A stretch of DNA of 64,000 nt from Chloracidobacterium sp. (GCA_016712045.1 JADJRV010000001.1:1-64000), one strand, 5' to 3'; counted from the stretch's first letter, positions 9,137 through 17,753 are shown. The notes: generated from the letters alone by a model not told the origin. Numbers and translations: made by a program.

Positions 9137-10636
9137 ATGAAATTCCAGGGAATCACCGGAGGTTTTACCGAAGCCAATGTGGAAGCATTGGCTGTTGCGG
9201 TATTTAAGGGCGAAAAAGCGGCGAGCGCGGAGCTCAAGGAACTAGACAAATTGACCGGCGGTCTGATCGCCGAGGTCATGAAAGCTGAGGAATTTAAGGG
9301 CGACGCGGGCCAGACCGCTCTGCTTCGTTTTACGGCAAAGGGCACGGTAAAGGCGACCCGTCTATTGCTCGTCGGCGTCGGCGACAAGGCCGATTACAAA
9401 TCGCACTCGGTTGCGGCACTTGCCGGAACAGCGACGCGTTACCTGCGCAAACGCAACGTAAAAAGCTTTGCAATAATGCCACGAAGCGGCGTGAATGCCG
9501 TTGAGGCTGCTCAGCAAGCCGTTTGCGGATTTATCACCAGCCAGTTCGACATTGATAAATACAAGACCAAAGACAAGCAGACCAAAACGGTCAACAGCCT
9601 CGTCGTCTGTATCGACGGAGCAAAACCAGCTGATCTCAAAACTGGCATCTCACGCGGCCAGGCGATCGGCGATTCGATGAATCTGACACGCGATCTCGCG
9701 AACGAACCTGCCAACATCCTGCCGCCCGCCGAAATGGCAAAACGTGCCGCTGCGATGGCCAAAGAGGTCGGCCTCAAATGCGAGATCCTCGACGAAGCCA
9801 AAATGACCAAGCTTGGCATGGGTTCGCTGATGAGCGTTTCGTATGGCTCGGCACAACCGGCCAAAATGATCGTCCTCAAATACACGCCAACAAAATCGAC
9901 CGCCAAAAAAGGTGAAATGCTCGCTCTAGTCGGCAAAGGCATCACGTTTGACACCGGCGGCATTAGCTTAAAACCCGGCGAAAACATGGACGCGATGAAA
10001 TACGACATGTCCGGCGGAGCGACAGTTATCGGTGCAATGCGGGCGATCGCGTTGCTCAGACCAACGGTTCCTGTGCTGGGCGTTATCGCAGCGGTTGAGA
10101 ACATGCCCGACGGAGCTGCTTCGCGACCGAGCGACGTCGTCACCGCGATGAACGGCAAGACCATCGAGATCCTCAACACCGATGCCGAAGGCCGTCTCGT
10201 GCTCGCCGATGCTGTCGCCTACGCCGAGAAACAAGGTGCGACGCAGATAATCGATATGGCAACGCTTACGGGAGCCGTTATTGTCGCTCTTGGCGATCAA
10301 AACACCGGCATCATGGGCAACGATCAGAAATTTATCGACGAGATCATCGCCCTCGGCAAAGAGAACGGCGAAGGATTTTGGCAGCTTCCGGTCAGTGCCG
10401 AATACAGCAAACAGATCCGCTCGGACATCGCCGATATCAAAAACATCGGCCCTCGCGGCAAAGCCGGCACCATTATGGGAGCCGTCTTTATCCAGGAATT
10501 TATCGACAAAGCAAAATGGGCGCATCTTGATATTGCGGGTACAGCTTGGGCAGACGGAGCCCGTCCGCACCAGTCAAAAGGCCCGACCGGCGTCGCTATC
10601 AGGACGCTGCTCAATCTGATCGAAAAATCGCAGTAG
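9137..10636 (+). CDS. pepA: Leucyl aminopeptidase (M17 family) PepA
   Basis: This cytosolic di-metal aminopeptidase would remove N-terminal residues from peptides. The C-terminal catalytic domain shows KGITFDTGGISLKPG, MKYDMSGGATV and the M17 signature NTDAEGRLVLADA. These carry the Asp, Lys and Glu metal ligands and the catalytic Arg. The N-terminal macro-like domain spans about residues 1-170. At 499 residues it has family length. The start is ATG with GAGG a few bases upstream. The next gene begins 30 bp after its stop, so they may be co-transcribed. Confidence 0.95.
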   Translation: MKFQGITGGFTEANVEALAVAVFKGEKAASAELKELDKLTGGLIAEVMKAEEFKGDAGQTALLRFTAKGTVKATRLLLVGVGDKADYKSHSVAALAGTATRYLRKRNVKSFAIMPRSGVNAVEAAQQAVCGFITSQFDIDKYKTKDKQTKTVNSLVVCIDGAKPADLKTGISRGQAIGDSMNLTRDLANEPANILPPAEMAKRAAAMAKEVGLKCEILDEAKMTKLGMGSLMSVSYGSAQPAKMIVLKYTPTKSTAKKGEMLALVGKGITFDTGGISLKPGENMDAMKYDMSGGATVIGAMRAIALLRPTVPVLGVIAAVENMPDGAASRPSDVVTAMNGKTIEILNTDAEGRLVLADAVAYAEKQGATQIIDMATLTGAVIVALGDQNTGIMGNDQKFIDEIIALGKENGEGFWQLPVSAEYSKQIRSDIADIKNIGPRGKAGTIMGAVFIQEFIDKAKWAHLDIAGTAWADGARPHQSKGPTGVAIRTLLNLIEKSQ

Positions 10637-10666
10637 TAGATCTGCAAGATCTTTCAGGAGACAGAA

Positions 10667-11437
10667 ATGAACAAACTTTCGAAAAATCGCTGGAATATTA
10701 TTTTCGTAACGATCGCCTTACTCGCGATCGGCCTTGCCTGTGGTGGCGGTGCTCCAAAAGCAGAGGACGAGAAACAAGCCGGCCCGGAATTTGTCGGAGC
10801 CTGGACCTCTAAAGATGGCTCGTCCATCACGATCCGGTCCGACGGCAGTGCCGATTACAAGATCGGCGGCACGTCAGTAACCGGCGGCAAAGCTCTGGTC
10901 AGCGAAAAAGAAAAAACTTTGCGTGTTGCGATGCTCGGCATGGGTTCGCCGATGAAGATCGACAAAGCCCCGGCAAACGGCGAGATGACCATTGATGGCG
11001 TCGTTTACAAAAAAGATGGCGGTTCGACCAGTTCATCCGACACAAAACTCGAAATACCAAGTAACGACAAGCTCCAAACCTTGGTAAAAACGACGATGCT
11101 CGATTTTAACGATGCGATCCAATCGGGTGATTTCAGCGACTTTCATAAAAAGACTGCTAAGGTCTGGCGAGACACGTCATCGCCAGACGAAATGAAAGAA
11201 GCATTTAAGACAATGGTCGATAACAAGGACAGCTTTGACCTGAAAAAAGCGATCTCGTCACTCGATGCCACCTTTTCGCCTGCACCTTCGATAGGCAAAA
11301 CGGCGGACATCGACGCCATTTTGGTCAAAGGGTCTTACCCGACGAAACCGAAAACACTGCATTTTGACCTAAAGTACGCAATGGATGATGGAACGCTCAA
11401 ACTTGTGGGCATCAACATTTCGACCAAGAACGAATAA
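10667..11437 (+). CDS. Lipoprotein of unknown function
   Basis: The protein starts with a lipoprotein signal (NIIFVTIALLAIGLACGGG, lipobox Cys25). The mature part begins with a compact beta-rich domain, GAWTSKDGSSITIRSDGSADY, like the small lipocalin-type 'how much of X accumulates' folds. A Ser-rich linker (GGSTSSSD) leads to a helical C-terminal domain of about 130 residues (TMLDFNDAIQSGDFSDFHKKTAK). That half resembles DUF4864/SnoaL-type secreted domains, but I cannot assign it. An AGGAG ribosome binding site precedes the ATG. It sits between pepA and sucC on the same strand. Confidence 0.75.
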   Translation: MNKLSKNRWNIIFVTIALLAIGLACGGGAPKAEDEKQAGPEFVGAWTSKDGSSITIRSDGSADYKIGGTSVTGGKALVSEKEKTLRVAMLGMGSPMKIDKAPANGEMTIDGVVYKKDGGSTSSSDTKLEIPSNDKLQTLVKTTMLDFNDAIQSGDFSDFHKKTAKVWRDTSSPDEMKEAFKTMVDNKDSFDLKKAISSLDATFSPAPSIGKTADIDAILVKGSYPTKPKTLHFDLKYAMDDGTLKLVGINISTKNE

Positions 11438-11454
11438 CACTCAGACACATAGCA

Positions 11455-12615
11455 ATGAAAATTCACGAATATCAAGGCAAAGCCATCCTCAAAGAATACG
11501 GCGTTCCGGTCCCGCGAGGCATTGTCGCCCGCACGCCCGAAGAGGCCGAAGCAGCGGCTATCGAACTCGGCACTGACGTTGTCGTCGTTAAAGCCCAGAT
11601 CCACGCCGGTGGCCGCGGCAAAGGCGGCGGCGTCAAGCTGGCAAAATCTCCGGCTGAGGCAAAGCAGATCGCGTCCGAGATCCTCGGCATGCAGCTCGTC
11701 ACACACCAGACCGGCCCCGAAGGCCAAGAGGTCAAGACGATCCTCATCGAAGAAGGTTTGCCGATCGACCGTGAATTCTATCTCGGCATCACGCTCGACC
11801 GCGTCACCGGACGCAACGTCTTTATGGCGTCGTCCGAAGGCGGTATGGACATCGAAAAGGTCGCCGAAGAAACACCGGAGTTGATACTCAAAGAGACCAT
11901 CGACCCGTCGGTTGGGCTTCGCGGTTTTCAGGCCCGTAAACTGGCTTTCGGTCTCGGCATTCCATCTGAGTTGATCGGCCAGGCGACTAAATTCATGCTC
12001 TCGCTTTACGACGCGTACGAAAAGATCGACGCATCCTTGGTCGAGATAAATCCGTTTTTGCTGACCAAAGACAACCGGCTTATCGCTCTCGACGCAAAGG
12101 TCACCTTCGACGACAACGCGATGTTTCGTCACGTTGGTTTTGCCGATCTGCGCGACCTCGACGAGGAAGAACCGCTCGAGATCGAGGCTTCGAAATACGA
12201 CCTCAACTACATCAAGCTCGACGGCAACATCGGCTGTATGGTCAACGGTGCCGGCCTCGCGATGGCGACGATGGACATCATCAAGCTCGCCGGCGGCGAA
12301 CCTGCAAACTTTCTCGACGTAGGCGGAGGAGCCAGTCAGGAGCGCGTCGAACAGGCATTCAAGATCCTGCTCGCCGATAAAAATGTCAAAGCCGTGCTTA
12401 TCAACATCTTCGGCGGTATCGTCCGCTGCGACATGGTCGCTAACGGCGTTGTCGCGGCCTACAAGAATCTCGGCATGACGATCCCGATCGTCGCCCGCCT
12501 CGAAGGCACAAACGTCGAAGAAGGCCGCCGCGTACTAAACGAATCAGGTATCGGCATCCAAACCGCCCAAGGCATGCAAGACGCCGCTGAAAAGGTCGTA
12601 GCCGCAGCCGCGTAA
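11455..12615 (+). CDS. sucC: Succinyl-CoA ligase [ADP/GDP-forming] subunit beta
   Basis: SucC forms the nucleotide-binding beta subunit of succinyl-CoA synthetase in the TCA cycle. It starts MKIHEYQGKAILKEYGVPVPRG and shows the ATP-grasp core KAQIHAGGRGKGGGVKL. It also has SLVEINPF and the C-terminal ligase domain FLDVGGGAS...NIFGGIVRCD. Length is 386 residues, as expected. The partner sucD is not adjacent: the gene is followed immediately by a palindromic 9-mer repeat and a convergent gene. The alpha subunit must lie elsewhere. The start is ATG, 17 bp after the lipoprotein stop. Confidence 0.96.
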   Translation: MKIHEYQGKAILKEYGVPVPRGIVARTPEEAEAAAIELGTDVVVVKAQIHAGGRGKGGGVKLAKSPAEAKQIASEILGMQLVTHQTGPEGQEVKTILIEEGLPIDREFYLGITLDRVTGRNVFMASSEGGMDIEKVAEETPELILKETIDPSVGLRGFQARKLAFGLGIPSELIGQATKFMLSLYDAYEKIDASLVEINPFLLTKDNRLIALDAKVTFDDNAMFRHVGFADLRDLDEEEPLEIEASKYDLNYIKLDGNIGCMVNGAGLAMATMDIIKLAGGEPANFLDVGGGASQERVEQAFKILLADKNVKAVLINIFGGIVRCDMVANGVVAAYKNLGMTIPIVARLEGTNVEEGRRVLNESGIGIQTAQGMQDAAEKVVAAAA

Positions 12616-12619
12616 GAGT

Positions 12620-12692
12620 TTACCCACGAAACACACTAAAGACACGAAATGAGAAATCTTATTTCGTGTCTTTTCGTATTTTTCGTGGGCAA
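12620..12692. repeat. 9-bp-period palindrome filling a convergent gap (copy 1)
   Basis: The left arm CCCACGAAACACACTAAAGA reads as nonamers CACGAAACA-CACTAAAGA-CACGAAATG. The right arm ATTTCGTGTCTTTTCGTATT continues to TTTCGTGGG and is its inverted counterpart. The arms would pair over about 28 bases with a roughly 10-base loop. The element starts about 5 bp after the sucC stop and ends about 2-5 bp before the stop of the convergent acyltransferase gene. It could act as a two-way terminator. Confidence 0.8.
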
Positions 12693-12693
12693 T

Positions 12694-14023
12694 CTAAACT
12701 TTTACGTAAATACGCTTTCGATACAGCAACCACATCAAAAATAACCATAGCAAAATAAAACTGACCGCAAACGCAAGTGAAGCGTCGATCGGGTTAAGGA
12801 TAGGCAGGAACACATTCTGCATCAACACTTTCTGGATCGAGATCAACTGCCCGTCCGCTCCTGTGACGCGATAGGCAGATATCATCCGCGCAAAAAAGCC
12901 TGTAAATACAAACAAAGCAAGAGCATTCGCTCCAAACACTTTGAACGCCCACGCCCAGCGTTCATAGCCTTTGATATCGATCAGCCAATAGCAGCACCCA
13001 AGCACGAGCAATGCAAGCCCCGAGGTCGCAAGGACATACGAGCTGGTCCACAGAGCTTTGTTCATCGGGAAATAGCTGTTCCAGATGAGGCCGAGGCCAA
13101 GCAAGGTGACGCCGAAGAAGAACAAACCACTGGCGACTTTATCAGTAGCCGCTCGCCGTAAGTGGCGAAGACGCCTCGCTATCCGTCCCGGTGCCACCTG
13201 CTAACGCAGGCGGGCTATCGACAAGCCACGTTCCGGTCAACACCCCCGAGATCGTCGTCACTATCGCCGGGATCGTCGAAAGAATTCCTTCCGGATCATA
13301 GACCTTCCCGCCGCGCCAAATATGGCTTTCGGTTAGGATCAGGCGGTCGATATATGCAGCGAGATTGCATGCTTTGTCGCTAATGCTGGTCACGTCGCAG
13401 CCGGGCACTGGGATCACGGTCATTACTAGCCAATAACCCAATAGCAAAACGACGCCGATGCCGACCTGTTGTTTCCAGTTTGTATGCAGAAAGATGATCG
13501 ACGTGATGAGATAACAAACGGCAATTCGTTGCAACACGCCAAAGATACGCAAAGTGCCATAGTTGTAAGGAACGACGTTGTAACCTGCGAGATTCATACC
13601 CGCGATGCCCAGCAACGCTGCAACACACAGCACCGCCGCGACCCTGTAATTTCTCAATAGCAAAAATAACAGCGACGCGCAGAACGTCAGCCATATCAGC
13701 ATTTTTAGCGCATCAGGAGCATCTGTGGCTTGAAACTGAAAGAACGGGACGATGGAGATAGTGGCTCCGAGTAGATATATCGAGGCCGAGCGGGTTGCGA
13801 TCTTAGTATAAGTTTTGCGGTCTGGCTTTGCTCCGGAACGTTTACCAAGAGCTATCGAGATCGAAACACCGACGATAAATAAGAAAAAAGGAAAGATCCA
13901 ATCCGTGGGCGTCAGGCCATGCCATTCGGCGTGTTCGAGCGGCCAATAAACAGGCGAGCCGCCTGGATTATTGACCAAGACCATTCCCGCTATGGTCATC
14001 CCACGAAAAACATCTAACGACAC
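12694..14023 (-). CDS. NagX/DUF5009-like membrane acyltransferase, single frameshift
   Basis: The N-terminal part, SLDVFRGMTIAGMVLVNNPG, then HGLTPTDWIFPFFLFIVG, is the signature of the DUF1624/DUF5009 family related to heparan-alpha-glucosaminide N-acetyltransferase (NagX-like). These are polytopic inner-membrane proteins thought to acetylate amino sugars. About ten hydrophobic helices are visible. The frame breaks near 13150-13170, inside an inserted GC-rich palindrome encoding PPALAGGTGT. The remaining helices continue in another frame to 12694. The start shown is GTG at 14023. An in-frame ATG lies 12 codons further up, but a TAG intervenes (MASS-stop-KRLVSLDVF), so the N-terminus may also be damaged. 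Repaired length is about 440 residues. Confidence 0.75.
13140..13222 (-). repeat. REP-like palindrome at the frameshift of the acyltransferase gene
   Basis: The minus strand shows CCGCCTGCGTTAGCAGGTGG, a nearly perfect 20-bp palindrome with a GTTA loop, at about 13193-13212. It is followed by GC-rich DNA with further short inverted repeats. The inserted codons (DSPPALAGGTGTDSEASSP) do not fit the membrane protein, and the reading frame changes here. Confidence 0.6.
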
Positions 14024-14048
14024 AAGCCTTTTCTAGCTGGATGCCATA

Positions 14049-14160
14049 AGTGTCAGTAGCCCGCACGTAAGTAAGGGCATGTTGGATTTTAAGTCACTTT
14101 GATCTCACCCCAAGCTGTTGCACTGGGCGCGTCTTTTCGCGCACTTGCGGGCCACAGACT
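14049..14160. repeat. Long inverted repeat between acyltransferase and DinB-like genes
   Basis: The arms AGTAGCCCGCACGTAAGT (about 14053) and GCGCACTTGCGGGCCACAGA (about 14138) are imperfectly complementary. Between them is a small internal hairpin, GCGCG-TCTTTT-CGCGC. The element lies 3' of the DinB-like gene and 5' of the acyltransferase gene (both minus strand) and could form the terminator of the former. It may be another interspersed repeat family; only one copy is visible here. Confidence 0.4.
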
Positions 14161-14163
14161 CAT

Positions 14164-14691
14164 CTACCAACCTTCGCGGTCGCGCAGATGTGTAATATGT
14201 GCCGTATGATGCCGCGAATGCCACGCGTAGAGGGCCAGTGCAGCGTCGAGCGTCCATTCGCCGGTTTCGGGGTGGATGAACGATCTTTTATAGTCAGCTT
14301 CGCTCATTGATTCGAGCAGAGCCGTCCAGCGGGTGTGCAGCGATTCGAGCATTTTTATCGAAACATCGATCGGCAATTTGCTGTCGCCAAGCTCTGCCCA
14401 GCGTTCTTCGTAATACGGACGAATGGTCGGCGGTGTGTCTTCGGTCAGGGCTAATTTGAACCGCGTGAGCGAATTAGAATGGCTGTCGGCGAGGTGATGT
14501 ACGGTCTGACGGACCGTCCAGCCGTCGGGACGATATCGGGTGTCTAGTTGAGCTTCGCTTAGTCCGGCGACCGCGTCAGCAACTGCCGAGGGTAAACCCC
14601 GGATAACCGCAAGTCTCGCTTCGCGGGCTGCGGGTGAGATGTCAAAATCGCGGTCAAATTCACCGATCGGATAGCGTAGGTCTTGTGACAT
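14164..14691 (-). CDS. DinB/YfiT-family metal-dependent protein (putative bacillithiol-transferase-like)
   Basis: The 175-residue protein has the YfiT/BstA layout. It starts DLRYPIGEFD, then has GWTVRQTVHHLADSH with the first metal-binding His, and YAWHSRHHTAHI with the other two. YfiT-type proteins are four-helix-bundle, Ni/Zn-binding enzymes that transfer low-molecular-weight thiols or act as hydrolases. The true substrate here is unknown. The frame is intact. It lies 17 bp downstream of dnaB on the same strand, so it is probably in the same transcript. Confidence 0.85.
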   Translation of the reverse strand: MSQDLRYPIGEFDRDFDISPAAREARLAVIRGLPSAVADAVAGLSEAQLDTRYRPDGWTVRQTVHHLADSHSNSLTRFKLALTEDTPPTIRPYYEERWAELGDSKLPIDVSIKMLESLHTRWTALLESMSEADYKRSFIHPETGEWTLDAALALYAWHSRHHTAHITHLRDREGW

Positions 14692-14708
14692 AATTCGAGT
14701 TTTACGTA

Positions 14709-16082
14709 TTATTCCCTGTAAGGGTTTTCGAACAAGGTATATTCTTTGATAAATGCGAGCCTTACTGTGCCGGTCGGGCCGTTTCTCTGTTTGGCAATTA
14801 TCAACTCCGCGACGCCTTTGTTTTCGTCAGTCTCGTTGTAATAATCCTCTCGGAAAATAAACCCGACAACGTCCGCGTCCTGCTCGATACTGCCCGATTC
14901 GCGAAGATCCGACATCAAAGGCCGAGGCGGATTACGAGCTTCAGGTGCACGGGAAAGCTGAGACAGGGCAACGACAGGCACATCCAGTTCTTTTGCCAGG
15001 GCCTTTAGCTCACGCGAGATCTGCGACACCTCTTGCTGGCGGTTCTCGCTGCGGCGGCCGGCGCTATTACCACCCATCAATTGGAGGTAATCGACAACGA
15101 TCAGATCGATCTGTTTCTGCTCGGCCGCCAGGCGGCGGCATTTCGCACGCATCTCAAGCACTGAAATGCCCGGCGAATCATCAATAAATATCCGTGCATC
15201 CGAAAGCGTGCCGATCGCGTGGGCAAGATTTTCCCATTCTTTGCCCATCAGATGCCCCGTGCGAAAACGGTGGGCATTAATTTTTGCCTCGCTCGACAGC
15301 ATACGAGTGACAAGCTGCTCTTTCGACATTTCGAGTGAGAAAACAGCAACGACCGCATTAGATTTGACCGCCGCATTTTGGGCTAAATTTAGACAAAATG
15401 CAGTTTTACCCATCGAGGGACGTCCGGCGATTATGACCAGATCGGTCCGCTGCAAACCCGATGTCAGATCATCAAGCTCATAAAACCCAGTCGAAAGGCC
15501 GGTTATTCCATGCCCGGAACCGTTAGCGGCGTGTTCTTTAACGCGGGCGAGCACGCGATCTGAAATTGGTCCGATACGCGAAAAACTCTGATTTGTCCGT
15601 GCCTCGGCAAGTGCAAATATCGCCTGCTCTGCGCGGTCGAGGATGATCTCGGAATCTTCCTCTTCGGCCAAAGCCTCGCCGGTGATCGAGTTGCAGGTGC
15701 GGATGAGAGTGCGAATGACCGATTTGTCGCGGACGACCTTGATGTATTCTTCGACGTTAGAAAAATGCGGCAAGCCAAATGTCAGATTTGTGATCGTCGT
15801 GATTCCACCGATCGAATCGAGCGAGCCTTCTTTTTTCAGCTCTTCGCCGATCAAGATCGGGTCGATCTGCGTCTGCTTTTCAAACAAGGCGATCATCGCG
15901 GCGAAAACGCGACGGTTCAGCGGCGAGTAAAAATCCTCTGGCTTAAGATGCTCGACGGCCTGTGCGATGACCGAATTATCAAGCAATATCGCACCGAGAA
16001 TAACGCGCTCGCTCTCTTCGCTCGAAGGCAAAGGCTTTTCGAGATATTGCTCTCGTCGATTGTCGGGAAAAACACTTGCCAC
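14709..16082 (-). CDS. dnaB: Replicative DNA helicase DnaB
   Basis: DnaB is the hexameric helicase that unwinds DNA ahead of the replication fork. The N-terminal DnaG-interacting domain begins near LPSSEESERVILGAILLD and is joined by a linker to the RecA-like C-terminal domain. That domain carries Walker A GRPSMGKTA, Walker B LIVVDYLQLM and the motif SDLRESGSIEQDADVV. At 457 residues without an intein, length is normal. It lies in the conserved order rpsF-rpsR-rplI-dnaB, although a terminator-like palindrome separates it from rplI. The ATG is at 16082. Confidence 0.96.
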   Translation of the reverse strand: MASVFPDNRREQYLEKPLPSSEESERVILGAILLDNSVIAQAVEHLKPEDFYSPLNRRVFAAMIALFEKQTQIDPILIGEELKKEGSLDSIGGITTITNLTFGLPHFSNVEEYIKVVRDKSVIRTLIRTCNSITGEALAEEEDSEIILDRAEQAIFALAEARTNQSFSRIGPISDRVLARVKEHAANGSGHGITGLSTGFYELDDLTSGLQRTDLVIIAGRPSMGKTAFCLNLAQNAAVKSNAVVAVFSLEMSKEQLVTRMLSSEAKINAHRFRTGHLMGKEWENLAHAIGTLSDARIFIDDSPGISVLEMRAKCRRLAAEQKQIDLIVVDYLQLMGGNSAGRRSENRQQEVSQISRELKALAKELDVPVVALSQLSRAPEARNPPRPLMSDLRESGSIEQDADVVGFIFREDYYNETDENKGVAELIIAKQRNGPTGTVRLAFIKEYTLFENPYRE

Positions 16083-16238
16083 TAGGTTAAATTTACTCCG
16101 GAAACTGGATTGATTGAAGAGTATTTTAAATTGATTTAAAGGGCCTTGTCGAAAGGCCGATAAGGAAACCTTACAACCCTAAATCAAGATGGACATTTTA
16201 CGATGTTCGTCCCCTTCAGGAAAGCGTGATTTGAATAC

Positions 16239-16276
16239 AAAAAACCTAGGGGTTCGCTCGTCGCTCCACCCTAGGC
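16239..16276 (-). terminator. Rho-independent terminator downstream of rplI (repeat-like palindrome)
   Basis: On the minus strand CCTAGGG...CCCTAGG forms a strong stem with an internal GAGCG/CGAGC part, followed by TTTTTTG. It lies 32 bp after the rplI stop and before dnaB. The neighbouring sequence (16140-16230) has further short palindromes and may belong to an interspersed element. dnaB may therefore have its own promoter in 16083-16238. Confidence 0.65.
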
Positions 16277-16307
16277 TTTAATGTTTGTCACCGTTGGCGA
16301 CTAAGAA

Positions 16308-16904
16308 CTAAGCCGCAGCTTCGTCGTCGGCTGGTGCTTCGTCAGCAACAACCTCTTCAGCGACTGTTTCTTCAGCAACCGGAGCGGCTTCTTCAGCCTT
16401 GACCTCTTCAGCCGTGGCCTTTTTCTTGTCTTCTTTGACCGGCATTTCGCCGCCTTCGGCGGTGACGGTAACAGGCACAGCCAATGTCACTTCGCGATGA
16501 AGTTTGACGTTGACGGTGTATTCGCCCGTTTCCTTGATCGCATCTTTAAGTGCGATGCGTCGGCGGTCGATCTCGTAACCCCTGGCCTGTAGTGCCTCGG
16601 CGATATCCATCGAGGTGACCGAACCAAAAAGCTGGCCGTGGTCGCCCGATTTTCGTTCGAAGGTGAGCGAAATGCTCGCCATCTGATCGCGTTGGGCGTC
16701 AGCGGTCGCCTTTTCAACAGCTGCTCTTTTTAAGAGTGCCTCTCTTTCCTGATCGATCTGCTTGACGTTGCCCTTGGTCGCGAGCGTCGCAAAACCCTGC
16801 GGCAGCAGGTAGTTGCGAGCGTAACCGGCCTTGACCTTGACGATCTCGCCGCGGCCGCCAAGATTATCGATATCTTCGCGTAATAAAACTGTAGTATTTG
16901 CCAA
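16308..16904 (-). CDS. rplI: 50S ribosomal protein L9 with a long acidic C-terminal tail
   Basis: L9 binds 23S rRNA near the L1 stalk. The N-terminal domain is canonical (VLLREDIDNLGGRGEIVKVKAGYARNYLLPQG). It is followed by the connecting helix and the C-terminal domain (FGSVTSMDIAEAL, VNVKLHREVTLAVPV). Family length is about 148 residues. This protein has 198, because a tail of Ala, Glu, Val and Pro (from about residue 155) has been added. Such tails also occur on S6, L25 and S1 in this window. It lies 123 bp downstream of rpsR, with a 7-bp array in between. Confidence 0.95.
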   Translation of the reverse strand: MANTTVLLREDIDNLGGRGEIVKVKAGYARNYLLPQGFATLATKGNVKQIDQEREALLKRAAVEKATADAQRDQMASISLTFERKSGDHGQLFGSVTSMDIAEALQARGYEIDRRRIALKDAIKETGEYTVNVKLHREVTLAVPVTVTAEGGEMPVKEDKKKATAEEVKAEEAAPVAEETVAEEVVADEAPADDEAAA

Positions 16905-17012
16905 TTTTAGTTGTCAGTGGTCGGTGGTCAGTTGTCAGACCTCAAGCCGCTTTTCCCTGGGCGGATCATCCGACAAGTCTGAGTGATACGCCCCTACTAC
17001 AACTGACGAATG
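16905..17012. repeat. 7-bp-period array (GTCAGTG/GTCGGTG) between rpsR and rplI
   Basis: GTTGTCAGTGGTCGGTGGTCAG reads as heptamers GTCAGTG-GTCGGTG-GTCAGTT-GTCAG. About 70 bases on, CTACTACAACTGACGAATG supplies a short complementary arm. The element lies inside the ribosomal operon, immediately upstream of the rplI start, and therefore in its translation initiation region. Confidence 0.55.
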
Positions 17013-17027
17013 GCTTTTGCCCACTTT

Positions 17028-17312
17028 TTAGTCATCTACGAACGGCAGCATTGCCATCGAACGCGCACGCTTGATCGCTTTGGCGACGCGGCGCTGATCT
17101 TTAGCGGTGATGCCCGATATGCGGCGCGGCATGATCTTGCCGCGTTCCGGCACAAACTCTCTCAAAAGATCGACATCTTTCCAATCGACATAGTCCGGCA
17201 CCATGTTGCGCGGGCGGCGGCGCTGATATCGACGCGGGCGGTCACCAATGACGTCTTCGCCGACGCCTAAACCACCGCGGTCATCCATTATTTCCATTTC
17301 ATTATCTGCCAT
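17028..17312 (-). CDS. rpsR: 30S ribosomal protein S18
   Basis: S18 pairs with S6 on the platform of the 30S subunit. The conserved core is present (DYVDWKDVDLLREFVPERGKIMPRRISGITAKDQRRVAKAIKRAR). It ends in SMAMLPFV. The protein has 94 residues, with an extra acidic and Gly-rich N-terminus (MADNEMEIMDDRGGLG). It starts 24 bp after rpsF, with GGAG upstream. It is part of the rpsF-rpsR-rplI operon. Confidence 0.96.
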   Translation of the reverse strand: MADNEMEIMDDRGGLGVGEDVIGDRPRRYQRRRPRNMVPDYVDWKDVDLLREFVPERGKIMPRRISGITAKDQRRVAKAIKRARSMAMLPFVDD

Positions 17313-17336
17313 AACTTTTCTCCTCGGTCTCAGCGG

Positions 17337-17753
17337 TTAAGCCTCAGCCTCTACCTCCGCTGTATCGGTTGTCTCACCCGCTTCCGCCGTTGCACGGAAC
17401 GTTGCACGCTTTGCTGCCTTAGCCTCACGCTTGTTACGGAGCTTTTCAGCTTTTTTACGATCCTCATCAACGCGGACCGTGATGTAACGCAAGACCATAT
17501 CGTTGACACGCATACGGCGTTCGAGTTCCAGGATCTCTTGTCCCGATCCCTGTATCTCAAAGAGCACATAGTGGCCGGTGTTCTTTTTCTGGATCGGATA
17601 AGCAAGGTCTTTCATACCGATATCATCCATACGGATGACCTCGCCGCCCTCTTTTTCGATCAATTTTGCGACAGCGTCGTTCAATTTTTCGATCTTATCG
17701 GCTTCCGTTCCCGGATCGACGATATACATTACTTCGTAGGTTCTGTTTCCCAT
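17337..17753 (-). CDS. rpsF: 30S ribosomal protein S6 with C-terminal extension
   Basis: S6 forms a heterodimer with S18 on the 30S platform. The core is clear: RTYEVMYIVDPG, KKNTGHYVLFEIQG and ERRMRVNDMVLRYITVRVDED. The family usually ends near residue 100. Here 138 residues include a basic segment (KLRNKREAKAAKRA) and an acidic tail (ETTDTAEVEAEA). It is the first gene of the rpsF-rpsR-rplI group. The ATG at 17753 is preceded by AGGAG. Confidence 0.95.
   Translation of the reverse strand: MGNRTYEVMYIVDPGTEADKIEKLNDAVAKLIEKEGGEVIRMDDIGMKDLAYPIQKKNTGHYVLFEIQGSGQEILELERRMRVNDMVLRYITVRVDEDRKKAEKLRNKREAKAAKRATFRATAEAGETTDTAEVEAEA

Noticed and set aside
12620..12692. CRISPR array
   Set aside because: The repeats are only 7-9 bp, degenerate, without unique spacers and arranged as inverted arms; no cas genes are present.
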